A DNA stretch of 64,000 nucleotides from Megaustenia siamemsis (GCA_032433765.1 JAVIAB010000024.1:15483126-15547125), one strand, 5' to 3'. Counted from the first letter of the stretch, positions 37,856 to 49,051 are shown. Notes: generated by a model from the letters alone, not told the origin. Made by a program: numbers and translations.

Positions 37856-39490
37856 TTTCTTGATCGCAGTTGGTTCATTTTGCTGATGACTGGGTTATCT
37901 TACTGATAACTGGGTTATCCTGCTGACTGAATTATCTTGCTGACTGGGTTATCTTGTTCATGACTGGGTTATCTTGTTTATGACTGGGTTATCTTGTTTA
38001 TGACTGGGTTATCTTACTGATAACTGGGTTATCTTACTGATAACTGGGTTATCCTGCTGACTGAATTATCTTGCTGACTGGGTTATCTTGTTTATGACTG
38101 GGTTGTCTTGTTTATGACTGGGTTATCTTACTGATAACTGGGTTATCTTACTGATAACTGGGTTATCCTGCTGACTGAATTATCTTGCTGACTGGGTTAT
38201 CTTGTTTATGACTGGGTTATCTTACTGATAACTGGGTTATCTTACTGATAACTGGGTTATCCTGCTGACTGAATTATCTTGCTGACTGGGTTATCTTGTT
38301 CATGACTGGGTTATCTTGTTTATGACTGGGTTATCTTGCTGATGACTGGGTTATTCTGTTGACAGAGCATTCTTGCTGATGACTATATTATTTTGCTGAC
38401 TGTTTATCTTGCTCTCAGCTGGTGTATCTTGCTCTGGGCTCAGTTATCTTGTTTCTAACTGGTTTATCTTGCAGGCAGCTGGATTATTTTACTAACAGCT
38501 GGGTTATTTTTCTCACAACTGGCTTATCTTATTCATTACTGAATATATCTTGTTGACAGCTGAATTACCTTGTTCATTCTTCTTCTTTCTTCTTCTTTTC
38601 TCTTTCACTGATACCTAAAAGGTGTCGTGGTTTATATCATTTGTCGTTCTTGTGCTGCTCGAATTGTCTGAATTAGTGATTTTCCTTTGTTGTTACATGT
38701 CTCTGTCACTGCATCTATCCATCTTCTTCTGGGTCTTCCTCTTGGTCTTTTCCCATGCATTCTCGAGAAGAACGCCCTTGATGGTGATTGGTGAGGATTC
38801 ATTCTGACCAGGTGGCCAAACCATTTAAGTTGTTGTTGTTCTATATATTCTTGGCAGGGTTTTGTTCCTACCATTTTTCTTATGGTTTCATTTGGTATTC
38901 TATCTCTTCTTGTGTTGTTTGTTACTTTTCTCAAGCATCGCATCTCACATGTATTGATCTTTCTTAAATGTGATTTAGAAAGGGTCCATGTTTGACTTTC
39001 ATAGCACAAAGTTGGTATGAAGATGCTATTTATCATTTGTTGTTTAGCTCGCATAGAAATGTTTGGATGTCTTAACAATGGTGAAGATTCATTACTGATT
39101 TATTTTATTGACAGCTGAATTATCTTGTTCATTGCTGGTTTATCTTGTTGACAGCTGAATTATCTTGTTCATTACTGGTTTATCTTGTTCATTACTGGTT
39201 AATCTTCTGATAGATAAATTACCTTGTTCATTACTGGTTTATCTCATTCATTACTGGTTAATCTTCTAATAGGTAAATTACCTTGTTCATTACTGGTTTA
39301 TCTTGCTGACAGGTGAATTATCTTGCTGACAGCTAATTTACCTTTTTCACTACTGGATTATTTTGCTCATAGCTAGTTTATCTTGCTGACAGCTGAATTA
39401 CCTTGTTCACTACTAGATTATTTTGCTCATAGCTAGTTTATCTTGTACACATTTGGGTTATCTTGCTCATGGTTGGGATACTTTGCTCAC
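37856..39490. repeat. Long degenerate minisatellite, about 18-21 bp unit with higher-order pattern, split by L-B
   Basis: Units of the type TGACTGGGTTATCTTGTTTA and CTGATAACTGGGTTATCTTA. A larger block (TGCTGACTGAATTATCTTGC preceded by two CTGATAACTGGG units) recurs several times between 37910 and 38340. The right part (39090-39490) uses the variant ATTACTGGTTTATCTTG and AGCTGAATTACC. Confidence 0.92.
38579..39087 (-). mobile_element. L-B LINE 3' fragment inserted in the minisatellite
   Basis: The open frame 39078-38632 on the - strand encodes LLRHPNISMRAKQQMINSIF, CYESQTWTLSKSHL, WFGHLVRMNPHQSPSRAFFS and GKRPRGRPRRRWIDA. Very close to the copy at 9583. TTCATT flanks it, but the target is repetitive. 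Confidence 0.88.
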
Positions 39491-39885
39491 AACTGTATAA
39501 GAATGCTTATAGTGTTGACTCTAGTCAATTATACTTGATGGTTAGAAAATGTTGCTGTGACTATATCATACATTCCTGTGGGCATTTATTTACTGAGGCA
39601 TATTTGTTTGTTTTGTAAGGTATGTATTTAAATTTATTTGATGTAGCTTTTAAAATGTTTGATTTCGCTATTAAGCAGTAATCGTATCTCCAATCTCCAA
39701 ACATAGCTGATATTGTAGAAATAATAGAAGAAGAAGAAGGGAAGATTTTATTGTCACATTAAGTATTCTCAAAGGTATTTCAATATGACACTGATGAACA
39801 CACAAAGAAATTATCTTTATTCTAGTGACCTTGGCAATTGTTAGTGCACTCATGATGATGTCTTCATAAATTCCTTTCAACCATC
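39491..39885. other. Unassigned sequence
   Basis: Contains a short GAA run near 39730; nothing else. Confidence 0.45.
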
Positions 39886-40130
39886 ATGATTGAGTGCTTC
39901 TTTCTGAGATGTGACAAAAGTTTATCTTGTCCCACCTCTTCCTCTGTCTGCCTTGTCTTCTTTTTCCTTGTACTATAAAGTTGTAACATGTACAAGCCAT
40001 TTTAATCTTTGCTCTTCTATCATTGACACTAACTCCTTTATTGGTCCTGTTGCTGATAATATCTCTGTAGCTTGTGCATGAAATTGAAAAACAAGTTGTA
40101 GCAAAACTGATTGTCTGTGTATTATACATA
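39886..40130 (-). mobile_element. Decayed LINE C-terminal fragment
   Basis: The - strand shows LKWLVHVTTL and QGKRRQGRQRKRWDKINF in different frames, the post-RT end of a LINE. Confidence 0.6.
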
Positions 40131-40479
40131 GTATCGACGTATTCATCAGTGGTTTTATTAAATAGAATGATAACACATGATTTTATATGAATAACCATAA
40201 CAAAATGGTGGAGATAGTCTCATAGCATATCAAATTGTTTGTTTGCCAAATTGTGGGTGTACAGGACAAGCAGAGAGCTAATAGAACCACCAGTGTGCAC
40301 ACATTTTGTTTTCTGTTGAAACTGAGTGAGCTCCCTTGGACTTCCCCAGAGTGCTATGGGTTCAACTCTAACATCAGACAAAGAACAGTCATCGTGACTT
40401 GAAACCATAGTGGATCGACTTAGCCATCATTTGCCTCACTCATTGTGGTCTTTTTTATTTTGTTTGGGCTGCTACAAAC

Positions 40480-40965
40480 TTTCTTAATTTTGTCCATTAT
40501 GTGGAATTCCTTTATAGCATGCTGCAAGTCTGGCACACACTGTTCTTCTTAGTATGCCTTTCTTTCACCTTCTTTGTGTAGAGTTATTTGTGGGTTATCA
40601 TCATTGCACAGAGAACACATTCATAGGTGATCAGATCACTTCCTCAGCATGTCTCAAAGTGTCCACAGACTGATAACTCCAGCTCTGTGTTGGTTGTTAA
40701 GTCCTCTTATGTACCAACGAAACCTCTTATTTTTGGTTGTACCCATCTTTACTTCCATCTCTTTTATCAGAAGGAAAGACGTGGACTCATGATTGTTCAA
40801 CACTTTTGCCCTTCCCACATCTCAGAGGGCATTAATGATGTCCGCCTGATCCATTGGTTGACCATCGTCAATGGCAGCACAGCTAGCCAGCCTGTCTGCT
40901 CTTTCATTTCCCCGTACTCCAGCATGTATCTGTAGGGTCTACTGCAAGGTATTTCTTGCTTTTGT
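40480..40965 (-). mobile_element. LINE fragment with RNase H motif
   Basis: The - strand near 40920-40860 reads LQIHAGVRGNERADRLASCA, the conserved HxG..GNE.AD motif of a LINE-encoded RNase H. This indicates a LINE clade (I/Jockey-like) different from L-A to L-G, none of which shows RNase H. Both sides are decayed. Confidence 0.7.
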
Positions 40966-41094
40966 TTCTGAATCCATTCTGATCACTTGATTTGCCTGTT
41001 ATCACTATGTGCATCTCCTCTTTGAATCTCCTCTTGGTGGCCAATTGTTTTATCAAAATATAATGAAATTTTTTTTAGATAGATTCTATGTTGT

Positions 41095-41225
41095 AGCTTT
41101 ACTCTCCCCTGGTCTCTGGATAGTGAGATCAAATGTCTAGCCCTCTCAGATAACAGTAAAAAACAGGAGGCATTTTAAGCACATTAAAGGACCCTTGACA
41201 GTTAAAAGTTTAAAAGTGTAAGTCA
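41095..41225 (+). mobile_element. SINE3 body fragment
   Basis: CCCCTGGTCTCTGGATAGTG and AAGCACATTAAAGGACCCTT match, in the opposite orientation, the SINE3 copy at 26885-27196. Confidence 0.55.
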
Positions 41226-41296
41226 AAATTGGGTAGCAGGGAAGATTGTTAAGTAAATTCTACCCGTGCTGAAGATGTGTCTGGTTGTATGGTGCA

Positions 41297-41420
41297 GGTG
41301 TGCAGCTTGATGTAAGCCAACAACATATTAATGCTCTCTTAATGGCTGAACTTAAGAAGAAGACTGTGATTCCTAATTATGAGAATGTGTTTGTTGATGC
41401 CCCAGATCATTTATTTTGAA
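41297..41420 (+). CDS. Possible orphan terminal exon, unrecognised
   Basis: After an AG at 41296-41297 a frame with coding-like composition runs to a TGA at about 41418: VQLDVSQQHINALLMAELKK then TVIPNYENVFVDAPDHLF. It has no repeat partner in the window and does not resemble LINE or SINE sequence. The acceptor lacks a good pyrimidine tract, no upstream partner exon was found, and I do not recognise the peptide. It may be a last exon of an unrecognised gene, an alternative end of the TBC1D9-like gene, or chance. Confidence 0.3.
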
Positions 41421-41423
41421 TGG

Positions 41424-42172
41424 AGACAAATAATAATAAATGAATATTACTATTATGGAGGGAAACTTCCAAGGCAATAGATCAGTGAATCATTTCAGGG
41501 GAAGAGCTATGTTTACAACACTCGGAAAAAAATCAACAACATATGACAAAAAATCAACAACATATGACAAAAAATCAACAACATATGACAAAAAAAATCA
41601 ACAACATATGACAAAAAATCAACAACATATGACAAAAAGTCAGCAACATATGACAAAAAATCAACAACATATGACAAAAAATCAACAACATATGACAAAA
41701 AGTCAACAACATATGACAAAAAATGAACAACATATGACAAAAAATCAACAACATTAAAAAAAAATAGATGGTTCAAAGCAGGATTAAACTTGTACTCCGC
41801 GGAACAGCACCTTGCCACGAGAACTAAAAACGCTAGAGCACACAACCAACTCAGTTACCTAAAAAGATAGCAGTTGGCTGTGTGCTCTAGCATTTGGTTC
41901 TTGTGGCAAGGGAATGTACTGAGGAGTACGGGTTTGATCCTGCTATGCACCATCTAAGAGGGTTATGGCAAAGAAATGCATAAAATTGCGAAGCTGGTTT
42001 GTGTTCTCCACTTGTTACGTGAAGCTTTAACCCTGCCTTTTTTTTTCTATATCTATTTTATTTCATTTCTCTTTTGGAACACTAATTATTCTTTGTTTTT
42101 TTCTGTTGATTATTTGTGATTTTTTTCTAGGTGTTGTAAACATACCTCTTCCCCTGAAATGATTCGCTGAAC
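41424..42172. mobile_element. Palindromic SINE dimer, family P copy 2
   Basis: Same plan as 30925-31689 in the opposite orientation: the tail side (AGACAAATAATAATAAATGA) is on the left, the arms meet head to head near 41866, and the right end is GATTCGCTGAA. The inner arms 41770-41860 and 41870-41955 are reverse complements and contain the tRNA-like A box (inverted AACTCAGTTACC) and B box GGTTTGATCC. TATTTTGAATGG at 41412-41423 and TATTTTGACTGG at 42173-42184 flank it with one mismatch. The left arm has been swollen by an internal minisatellite. Confidence 0.78.
41530..41752. repeat. Minisatellite inside family P copy 2, 21-bp unit, about 11 copies
   Basis: Unit ATCAACAACATATGACAAAA plus A, grown from the AATCAACAACA block of the P arm. 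Confidence 0.93.
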
Positions 42173-42184
42173 TATTTTGACTGG

Positions 42185-42655
42185 TATGGGTCTGTTTCAA
42201 TTTAGTACCGCTGCCTATGCTCAATCCAATTATCCTGGTGCATTTCTAGTCTGATTGTTTTTTTTCTTGAATTTGTTGTTGAGAATTGGCAAATAGTGCA
42301 ATACCTACCATGTATTCAAGGTTTTTGTATTATTGAGAACTTTGTCCATTTTATGTCTTACTCTATAGCACTCAGAAAGTTGGTAGGAGTAACACTTGTC
42401 ATACCTATTAATTGCTGTGTGGTTGATGCTACATGTGAACAGGTACACAGGTTTTTGATAATTATTACTATTTTGTTTGGACTTCAATATTCTCTTATTA
42501 TCATATATATATGATGGTTTATAATAAGTTTGTGTTAGTTAATATGAAAGCTGACGGAGCCAGTGAGCTCACAAAAGTGATATTATGATGCTAAATGGTT
42601 TTTTCTATGCATTTTATTCTCATTTTGTGGCTCAGTTATAAAGTATTTCCATATT
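42185..42655. other. Unassigned intergenic sequence
   Basis: Nothing recognised. Confidence 0.4.
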
Positions 42656-42659
42656 AGTG

Positions 42660-43140
42660 CTTTGTGAAATGAATCACAATGCAATAGACCATCATCTTCG
42701 CCTGCCATAAACATAATGAAACTTCCAGACTGTCTTATGTCTCTTCTTGATTTTCATCCATATGTTATTAGACTGTCCTGCATATTTGTTCTCTCCAAGT
42801 TTTTGACAGTTCTCACAAGCTCTTCTCAAATGTCTTTGATACCAACAAGAATGAACATATATTTGTGGCCAGTTTTCTTGGTGAAATCCTCCCAGCACAT
42901 CGTTGTTGGCTTCATTTTCTCTGATATTCTAAACATTGCCTACATCTCACCCTATTCAAATAGGCTTTTTCTTTCTTCTCTTACTACTCTACCTGTTCGG
43001 GTGTCAAGGGAGATACAAAGTTCTGGTTCTTGCCATATTGGCAGCTTTAATCAATGCCTTGCTAATTGATGATGTTATAGTGTTTCTTTGATGTTGTATG
43101 TCACTCTTACTCTGGGTCTGCCTCTTGCTCTTCTCTCTAC
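42660..43140 (-). mobile_element. Unidentified LINE fragment, 3' block shared with window end
   Basis: The - strand reads KTWPQIYVHSCWYQRHLRRA near 42860-42800. The block TGTTTCTTTGATGTTGTATG to CTTACTCTGGGTCTG (43080-43125) recurs at 63945-63990. Confidence 0.5.
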
Positions 43141-43148
43141 TCCTCTCT

Positions 43149-43149
<1 letters not shown>

Positions 43150-43210
<61 letters not shown>
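43150..43210. repeat. TA microsatellite
   Basis: About 60 bases of alternating TA. Confidence 0.95.
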
Positions 43211-43548
43211 TTTGTATGGTAAGGAATTACCTTTCTTTGATGCTTTGTTGTAAGTGACCATGTGTGTATAAGTCATTGATAGCACAATGTAGGAATGAAT
43301 ATACTCTGTATGGTTTTAATAGGTATTTGTGTTGAAGGAAGTCTTAACTATTTTTATTGTTAGTTTATAATTGTCTTTGACCCATATTCACATGATGAGT
43401 TCTAACTATTTTGGGAACACATAGAGTAGTTTCCTATTTATTTATTGTAATTTGTATTTATTACCATTTTGACTACAAACTCTCACTCACAAGACATTAA
43501 AGAGTTTGAAATAAAGGCTTTCCTTTAAGTCAGGAATCAAGAACAGAT
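43211..43548. other. Unassigned AT-rich sequence
   Basis: Nothing recognised. Confidence 0.4.
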
Positions 43549-43561
43549 AAGTCTGAGGGAG

Positions 43562-43786
43562 TAATAGAACAAAGAAGTATGTGTTAGCACTCGGAAAAAA
43601 GGACAGACAAACAACAACAGAAAAAAACAGAGAACAATATATGGTCCGAAGCAGGATTCGAACACGTACTCTATGGCACCGCACCTTGCCACGAGAAGCC
43701 GAACGCTTGGTACAAAGAATTTTTTTTTAAATTAAAAAAAAATTTTTTCCTATATAATAATATTTATGTATTATTATTTGTATCAA
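43562..43786 (-). mobile_element. Family P, single-arm copy with duplication
   Basis: On the - strand it has the family P order: TACAAATAATAATACATAAA at one end, the tRNA-like part with B box GTTCGAATCC (best preserved in this copy), and the TTTCCGAGTGCTAACACATA end. Only one arm is present. AAGTCTGAGGGAG at 43549-43561 and about 43785-43797 flanks it. Confidence 0.72.
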
Positions 43787-43799
43787 GTCTGAGGGAGCT

Positions 43800-44359
43800 T
43801 GTTTTTATGCAGAACACTATGTTTGAAACCTGTCCTCTAGTCAACCAAGCTGAGTTATTAGTAGTTTTGACTAGCCTTTAGTTAGAGCAAGAAAAGATCC
43901 TAGTAGAGAGCACAGGTGGTGTTTTCCAAAAGATGTACCCAAGAGATGACCCATCCATCAATGGCAGTAACATTATGTGAAACTTTTAGCTTCAACATCT
44001 GTCTAATAAGCCAGGAAAGATGGCAAATGCACCACACTTGGGTTTTAATCTTGAGTTGTAAACCTATTTTGAAGAAAAAAGAGTTTTGTATTAAAAATAA
44101 ACATTTTCCTCATTTTCAGTGATATTTCTATACAAACTTGTGAACTTGGCTACTAGTCAGTTATAAGTCAAATATATAAAATTGAATCAGTCATTGTCAG
44201 TTAATGTAGTGCTTAGCCAATGTTAGGTTTCTATAAATGAGATAGGAGGCTGTAAGCAGTGACATGCAGTATATCACCAAGACATGAATAACAAGCATTT
44301 CTGATTGATTAATGACAGACTTTCAAATAAGAGCTTATTTAATGAAAGCAGTGATGTAG
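43800..44359. other. Unassigned intergenic sequence
   Basis: Nothing recognised. Confidence 0.4.
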
Positions 44360-44465
44360 TGGTTCATCAAAGCAGCATAAGACACTAACAGTTTTTACCA
44401 AACTACTGCCTCTTCATGATTGCTTGCTATCTGTCAAGATGTAAAAAAGGCCATACAATACAGTG
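44360..44465 (+). mobile_element. L-G LINE 3' untranslated end
   Basis: CATAAGACACTAACAGTTTT and ACCAAACTACTGCCTCTTCA match 19838-19900. Confidence 0.65.
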
Positions 44466-45607
44466 GACAGATTAGATTGATAAACTGGAGCTGGCACACT
44501 TTTCCTGCGATTAAAAAATAATGAACAAAATACAAAGAATGGCTAAACAAATCTTCATGCATTTATGAATGATAAACCATCGTGGCTCTGACAGTTTGAT
44601 ACGACTTACTTGGAGAAACCATCAGGATATTTTGGTCAAATAAAACAGCTCTGTCTCTAGGCACATCTCCCACTTCTTCTGTTATGTTCAAGGTCTGCCC
44701 ATCTCATCCTGGAACCATGCCTTACATTATTGTTCTTTCCAGCCTGCTCTGTTTTTTTTTTTTTAATTAACTGAGTGGGTCAGATTGGGGCACACTAAAA
44801 GGATGGGCATAGGTTGAGCAAATTCTGTTGTAGTCCCACAAGTTACCACCTGGCATGTCAGCACAGCTTTATTGCTGTAGCCAATAAACAATGAGAAAGA
44901 ATAATTTTATTACTGTAGATAGATGTTGACAGGCTTTTAGCCAATATTGGCCAATGTTTGTTTTATTGTTTATCAAGAATGATCATTGCTTGTTTTTTGT
45001 TATTCCAACTGGATTAGTTGCTGCTTATTTAGATTTTATTCAGTCAAGATTGATCATTTCTGATATAATTTGTGTTTAGTTAAGGTTGACCAATGTCAAG
45101 ACTGCTCATTGCTTGTTTAGTTGTTAATTGTAATGATTGAAAATGCTTTTTTTTTGAAGTTCATAATTGTCAAGATTGGCCAACTCTTGTTTACTTTTTA
45201 TTTAGTCAAGATTGGTCAATGCTCTTGATATTAGTTTTTAGTTCTCAAGATTGGTGGTTCATTACTTTCTATTGAGTTAAGATTGATCATTACTTGGTTA
45301 GTATTGTCTGGGTGGATTATTGTTTACTTTCTATTCAGTCAAGATTTATTGTTTACTTTCTATGTTATTTGTTCAAATTATTTGTTATCATTTTAATTCA
45401 GTTTATTTTTAATGTTAAAGTGTTCAGACTTAATCATTTAAGATTAATAATTATTTATTTTTATTCAATATGTTGTATTTGTTGTTTTAATATAATTAAC
45501 TACAATAATTTATTTAAAATAACAGTAATAACAAGTAGATTATTTTAGGGGTAAGTTGAAAGGTAAGACACTAAGAAAGGATACAGAAACACAGCTTCTT
45601 ATTACTA
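44466..45607. other. Unassigned AT-rich sequence with loose CAAGATTG(A/G) reiterations
   Basis: Between about 44930 and 45350 the motif TCAAGATTG(A/G)(T/C)CA recurs irregularly every 60-80 bases, a very degenerate tandem repeat. Confidence 0.45.
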
Positions 45608-46091
45608 ATTCTTTAAAAAAAAAAAAATTATAAAAAAAAGTGGTATGGTGACAGCTTTACGTGGTAATGGACAAAACAAAAATCAACATTTTGGCCAAGT
45701 AGACCTTCAGCTGGAACAACAAACAACAAGACAAAAAATATATATATAAGGATATGTAAACAAATCCAACTACATGGCAATTATATGCTAGATACTCAAG
45801 AAAGGAAATAAAAAAAGTTCACTTCCCTGTGTTCCAGAGCGTGATCAGCTTCTGAATGGACTAATAAATTTAAGTCGGAGGCTGACAACGCTCTGGAACA
45901 CAGGGAAGGTAACTTTTTTAAAATTTCCTTTCTTGAGTATCTAGCATATAATCGGCATGTAGTTGGATTTGTTTACATATCCTTATATATATTTTTTTGG
46001 TGTTGTTCTTTGTTGTTCGAGCTGAAGGCCTACTTGGCCAAAATGTTGATTTTTGTTATGTCACCATACTACTTTTTTTTTTTTAAGAATT
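45608..46091. repeat. Foldback element, about 200-bp inverted arms
   Basis: The left arm (45608-45841) and right arm (45888-46091) are near-identical reverse complements: CTTCCCTGTGTTCCAGAGCG at 45822-45841 pairs with 45888-45907, and AGGATATGTAAACAAATCCA pairs with TGGATTTGTTTACATATCCT. The loop is about 46 bases. The left arm has an extra 20 bases near 45650. No coding capacity; a MITE or foldback transposon is likely. No clear target duplication was found. Confidence 0.88.
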
Positions 46092-46792
46092 GTTATTATC
46101 ATCAGCTTTACAGCAGCTTCGCATCTCTATACATCTTGGTGCATCTGCTTGTTATACTATCTCGCTCTGGGGTTTTTCCATAAAATACAAGTTTTTAATT
46201 GCATTATTTACTGTCTAAATCAATGAAAACTATTACTTGTGTTGTTACACCTCTTTGGTGTGTATTAACAACATGTCTTTCAGCTTATGTATTTAGCCCT
46301 TACTTGATCAAAGGAAGGTCATATAATGGTTATGTCTATGCAGTGATCAGAGTTAGGGACCTATCATCTACATGGGGCAAGAATGCTTGAATAACCTCCC
46401 AGCAGAGTTCCTTTCTTGGGGTTACAGGACTTGATGTGTGAATTGCCCAATGATAAGATGATGTCCCATGCCATAGGATGGATCTAGTGGCTTGTGAGCT
46501 GGTGGCCTTTGGCCCCATTCCATGATAGAAATTGTAATCCTTGTTTTGACTGACTTATTTCTATTGTTTTTTTTTGTAGTGTTCAGATACCTGTGTTTCT
46601 GTATCATGAATGATATATTGATATTGTTTGTGTAGATCAAGATTTGCTACACTATGTGCTTCTTTAAAATAATTTGTTGATGGTCACTTATTGAGCTGGC
46701 AAATAAATTGATGAGGGTGAAAGGAACTCTTTTGTCTTGATTTTGAGTCAAACATTAAAATTATTTTCTGGATCAATGTTTATTGTTGATGT
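46092..46792. other. Unassigned intergenic sequence
   Basis: 46100-46135 carries a short block (CAGCTTTACAGCAGCTTCGC) shared with 19440 and 60410; otherwise nothing. Confidence 0.4.
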
Positions 46793-46803
46793 ATGCACCC
46801 TTA

Positions 46804-47256
46804 TTCAAGAAAAAGAGTTCTTAAATGTTACGTAGAGCCAGTCTTAACATATGGATGCAAGTCATGGACAATAGGACAACAGACAAGAAAATCACTGGAG
46901 TCTGTAGAAATGTGGTTTTACAGAAGAATGTTGAGAATACCATGGACAGCTAAGAAGAGTAATGAAGAGGTTCTGAGAGAGGTCAAAGCATAAAGAGAGC
47001 TAATTTTCAATATTAGGAAGAGACAATCATCATTTTTTGGCCATGTAATGAGAAGAGAACAAATGGAATATATTGTAAAAACTGGAAAAATTGAGGGACG
47101 AAGAGATAGAGGGAAGCAAAGAGAAAAAATAACAGACAGCTTAAGAGAATGGCTTGGCAGAAGGTCAACAACAGAAATGATAAATAGCTGCCGAGATCGA
47201 AAGTTGTGGAGAGACATGATCACCTACGCCACTCGGCCCGGTACTTGATGATGATA
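46804..47256 (+). mobile_element. L-D LINE, 5'-truncated, with 11-bp duplication
   Basis: Encodes RVLKCYVEPVLTYGCKSWTI, WFYRRMLRIPWTAKKSNEEV, a stop, then RQSSFFGHVMRREQMEY and GKIEGRRDRGKQREK to the end LWRDMITYATRPGT. Tail of GAT. ATGCACCCTTA at 46793-46803 and 47257-47267 flanks it. Confidence 0.92.
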
Positions 47257-47264
47257 ATGCACCC

Positions 47265-47500
47265 TTAGGACACGTTGAGTGAATGTAGAGACATTGTAGT
47301 TGACTGCATATCTGTGATATCTGCATCTTGAGTCACATTTATCTTTAGACACATTAAGTTGGTACAGAGACATTGTAGTTGACTGCTGTAACTGTAATAT
47401 CTGCATCTTGAGTCACATTTATCTATAGACACGTTAAGTGGATGTAGATGCATTGTGTTGTAGTTGACAGCAAGCTGTGATATCTGCACGTTTCCATCCA
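47265..47500. repeat. Tandem repeat, about 79-bp unit, 3 copies
   Basis: Units contain CATTGTAGTTGACTG, TGATATCTGCATCTTGAGTC and ACATTTATCT. Confidence 0.9.
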
Positions 47501-47614
47501 ACACTTCTCATTTTAGTTTGGTTTTCTCCCTTCAATCTCTAATCGCTTCACTAGACCGGTTAATTTGTTATCCAGAACCACCAGTTATGTGAAGTAAGAT
47601 TTCCATAAGTTATG

Positions 47615-47775
47615 GTTAGTTGAAGACCCAGGTGTCACTGCAAACGAATTAAAATCCATAATTGCTCAACCGCCTGTGCCAGTGGAATCATCCAAATTAA
47701 AACTCATCTGATTGAAGGATCCAAACAAAGAAAGCCAGCTGCAGTTCCCATCATAGCAACTACAGATGTTCATAA
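47615..47775 (-). repeat. U4 3' fragment
   Basis: GTCACTGCAAACGAATTAAA and CATAATTGCTCAACCGCC match the U4 copies at 55030 and 62981. Confidence 0.75.
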
Positions 47776-47964
47776 GTTATGATTAACTGTTCTTGATGCA
47801 AGCTATAAGTCGATGACAGCACCCAGGTGTGTCTTGGGCCCAGTTAGTGTTGGCAAACTTAATAAAGAAATGTATCAACGTTGGTACACCTTCCTTCCTC
47901 ATCCCCTATTCCAGGAGGTCGTTGGGGCACTACTAACAGAATTAATTTAATCTTTTCCATTTAT

Positions 47965-48228
47965 GAAGCTGCGATAGCTCAGTGGTTACTGAACTGGACT
48001 ACAAAGGACAAGAGGTAGGGTTCGATCCCAACCGACGGCTTCCGGTTCACCCAGCCTTTAATGGGTACCGGATTTTTTTCTGGGAAAGTAAAGCGGCACG
48101 GGCGTAATACTGACCACATTACCCCAAAAATCATGTGCTGAAGGTCTGTAAAATTTATGATCACTAACACCATATTCCCTATACGCCACTTGGCGTGACA
48201 GGGGTACTTTACTTTGTTTTTTTTTTAA
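47965..48228 (+). mobile_element. SINE1 copy with 13-bp duplication
   Basis: CTTTTCCATTTAT at 47952-47964 and 48229-48241 flanks it. A box intact; the T-rich tail is inside. Confidence 0.94.
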
Positions 48229-48289
48229 CTTTTCCATTTATCTCTATCTACAGTCACTCTTTGAGACTCTACTTAAGTTAAGGTCTATT

Positions 48290-48430
48290 CATTCTTTAAT
48301 GTTGTCTTCCTATCTCTTTCTCAATCTCTGTCTTTCTCCTTTCACAGCTCTCTGCAGAATGGTCTTTGCCAGACCAGATATTCAATATATGTGGATGAAA
48401 TATTTCATTTTGCACTTCTTCACAATCGTA
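48290..48430 (-). mobile_element. Decayed LINE C-terminal fragment
   Basis: The - strand shows GLAKTILQRAVKGERQR, the same family as 27575-27920. Confidence 0.5.
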
Positions 48431-49040
48431 AAACAAATCATCATGTACTCTCATTGTTTGCTATATTTTTTTAGGAACTTTTTCATTCATGATATGATAC
48501 ACAATACCACTGTCAATGTGGGCCAAATAATCAAGCAACAAAACAAATACTAAGAAAATAAACATAAAATGCTAACAGAAAGACAAGACAAACTACAACC
48601 TTTCAGCAAAAGTCGTCATCAGGTGTAACAAAAACAAATTATGCACATTAAACACTTACAACAAGAATGCCCCATAATCGACCAGTCAAGAAAAATGCAT
48701 TTATCCAAAGATTCACCTCTAAGATGTATGGAGCGAAAGGGGTGCTCCAGACAACAGTAGCATTTATCACAAGCATCGGTCTGATGGTGTAAACATCCTT
48801 TTTGGACAGTTGAACTGGTTGCATCAGATAAGTTTTGAATATCCTATTTTTAATTCTTATTTTATTTGTTTATATTTTCTTTTCTCATGAAAATGTGTAT
48901 ACAAGATGTTAGCACCTGATTGACTAATTCACAACACACTGTTCTGATAGGAAATCATTGTTTATATAATGCCACCGATAGTGCTGTGTCTGTTGTTTCA
49001 GTTCATCTAACAAATTTGCTAAAATAACAGTCATAGCCTT
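48431..49040. other. Unassigned intergenic sequence
   Basis: Nothing recognised. Confidence 0.4.
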
Positions 49041-49051
49041 ATAGTCCAGTG

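Noticed and set aside
46199..46390. 63-codon frame on the + strand
   Set aside because: Isolated, no splice sites of quality and no recognised domain; likely chance.
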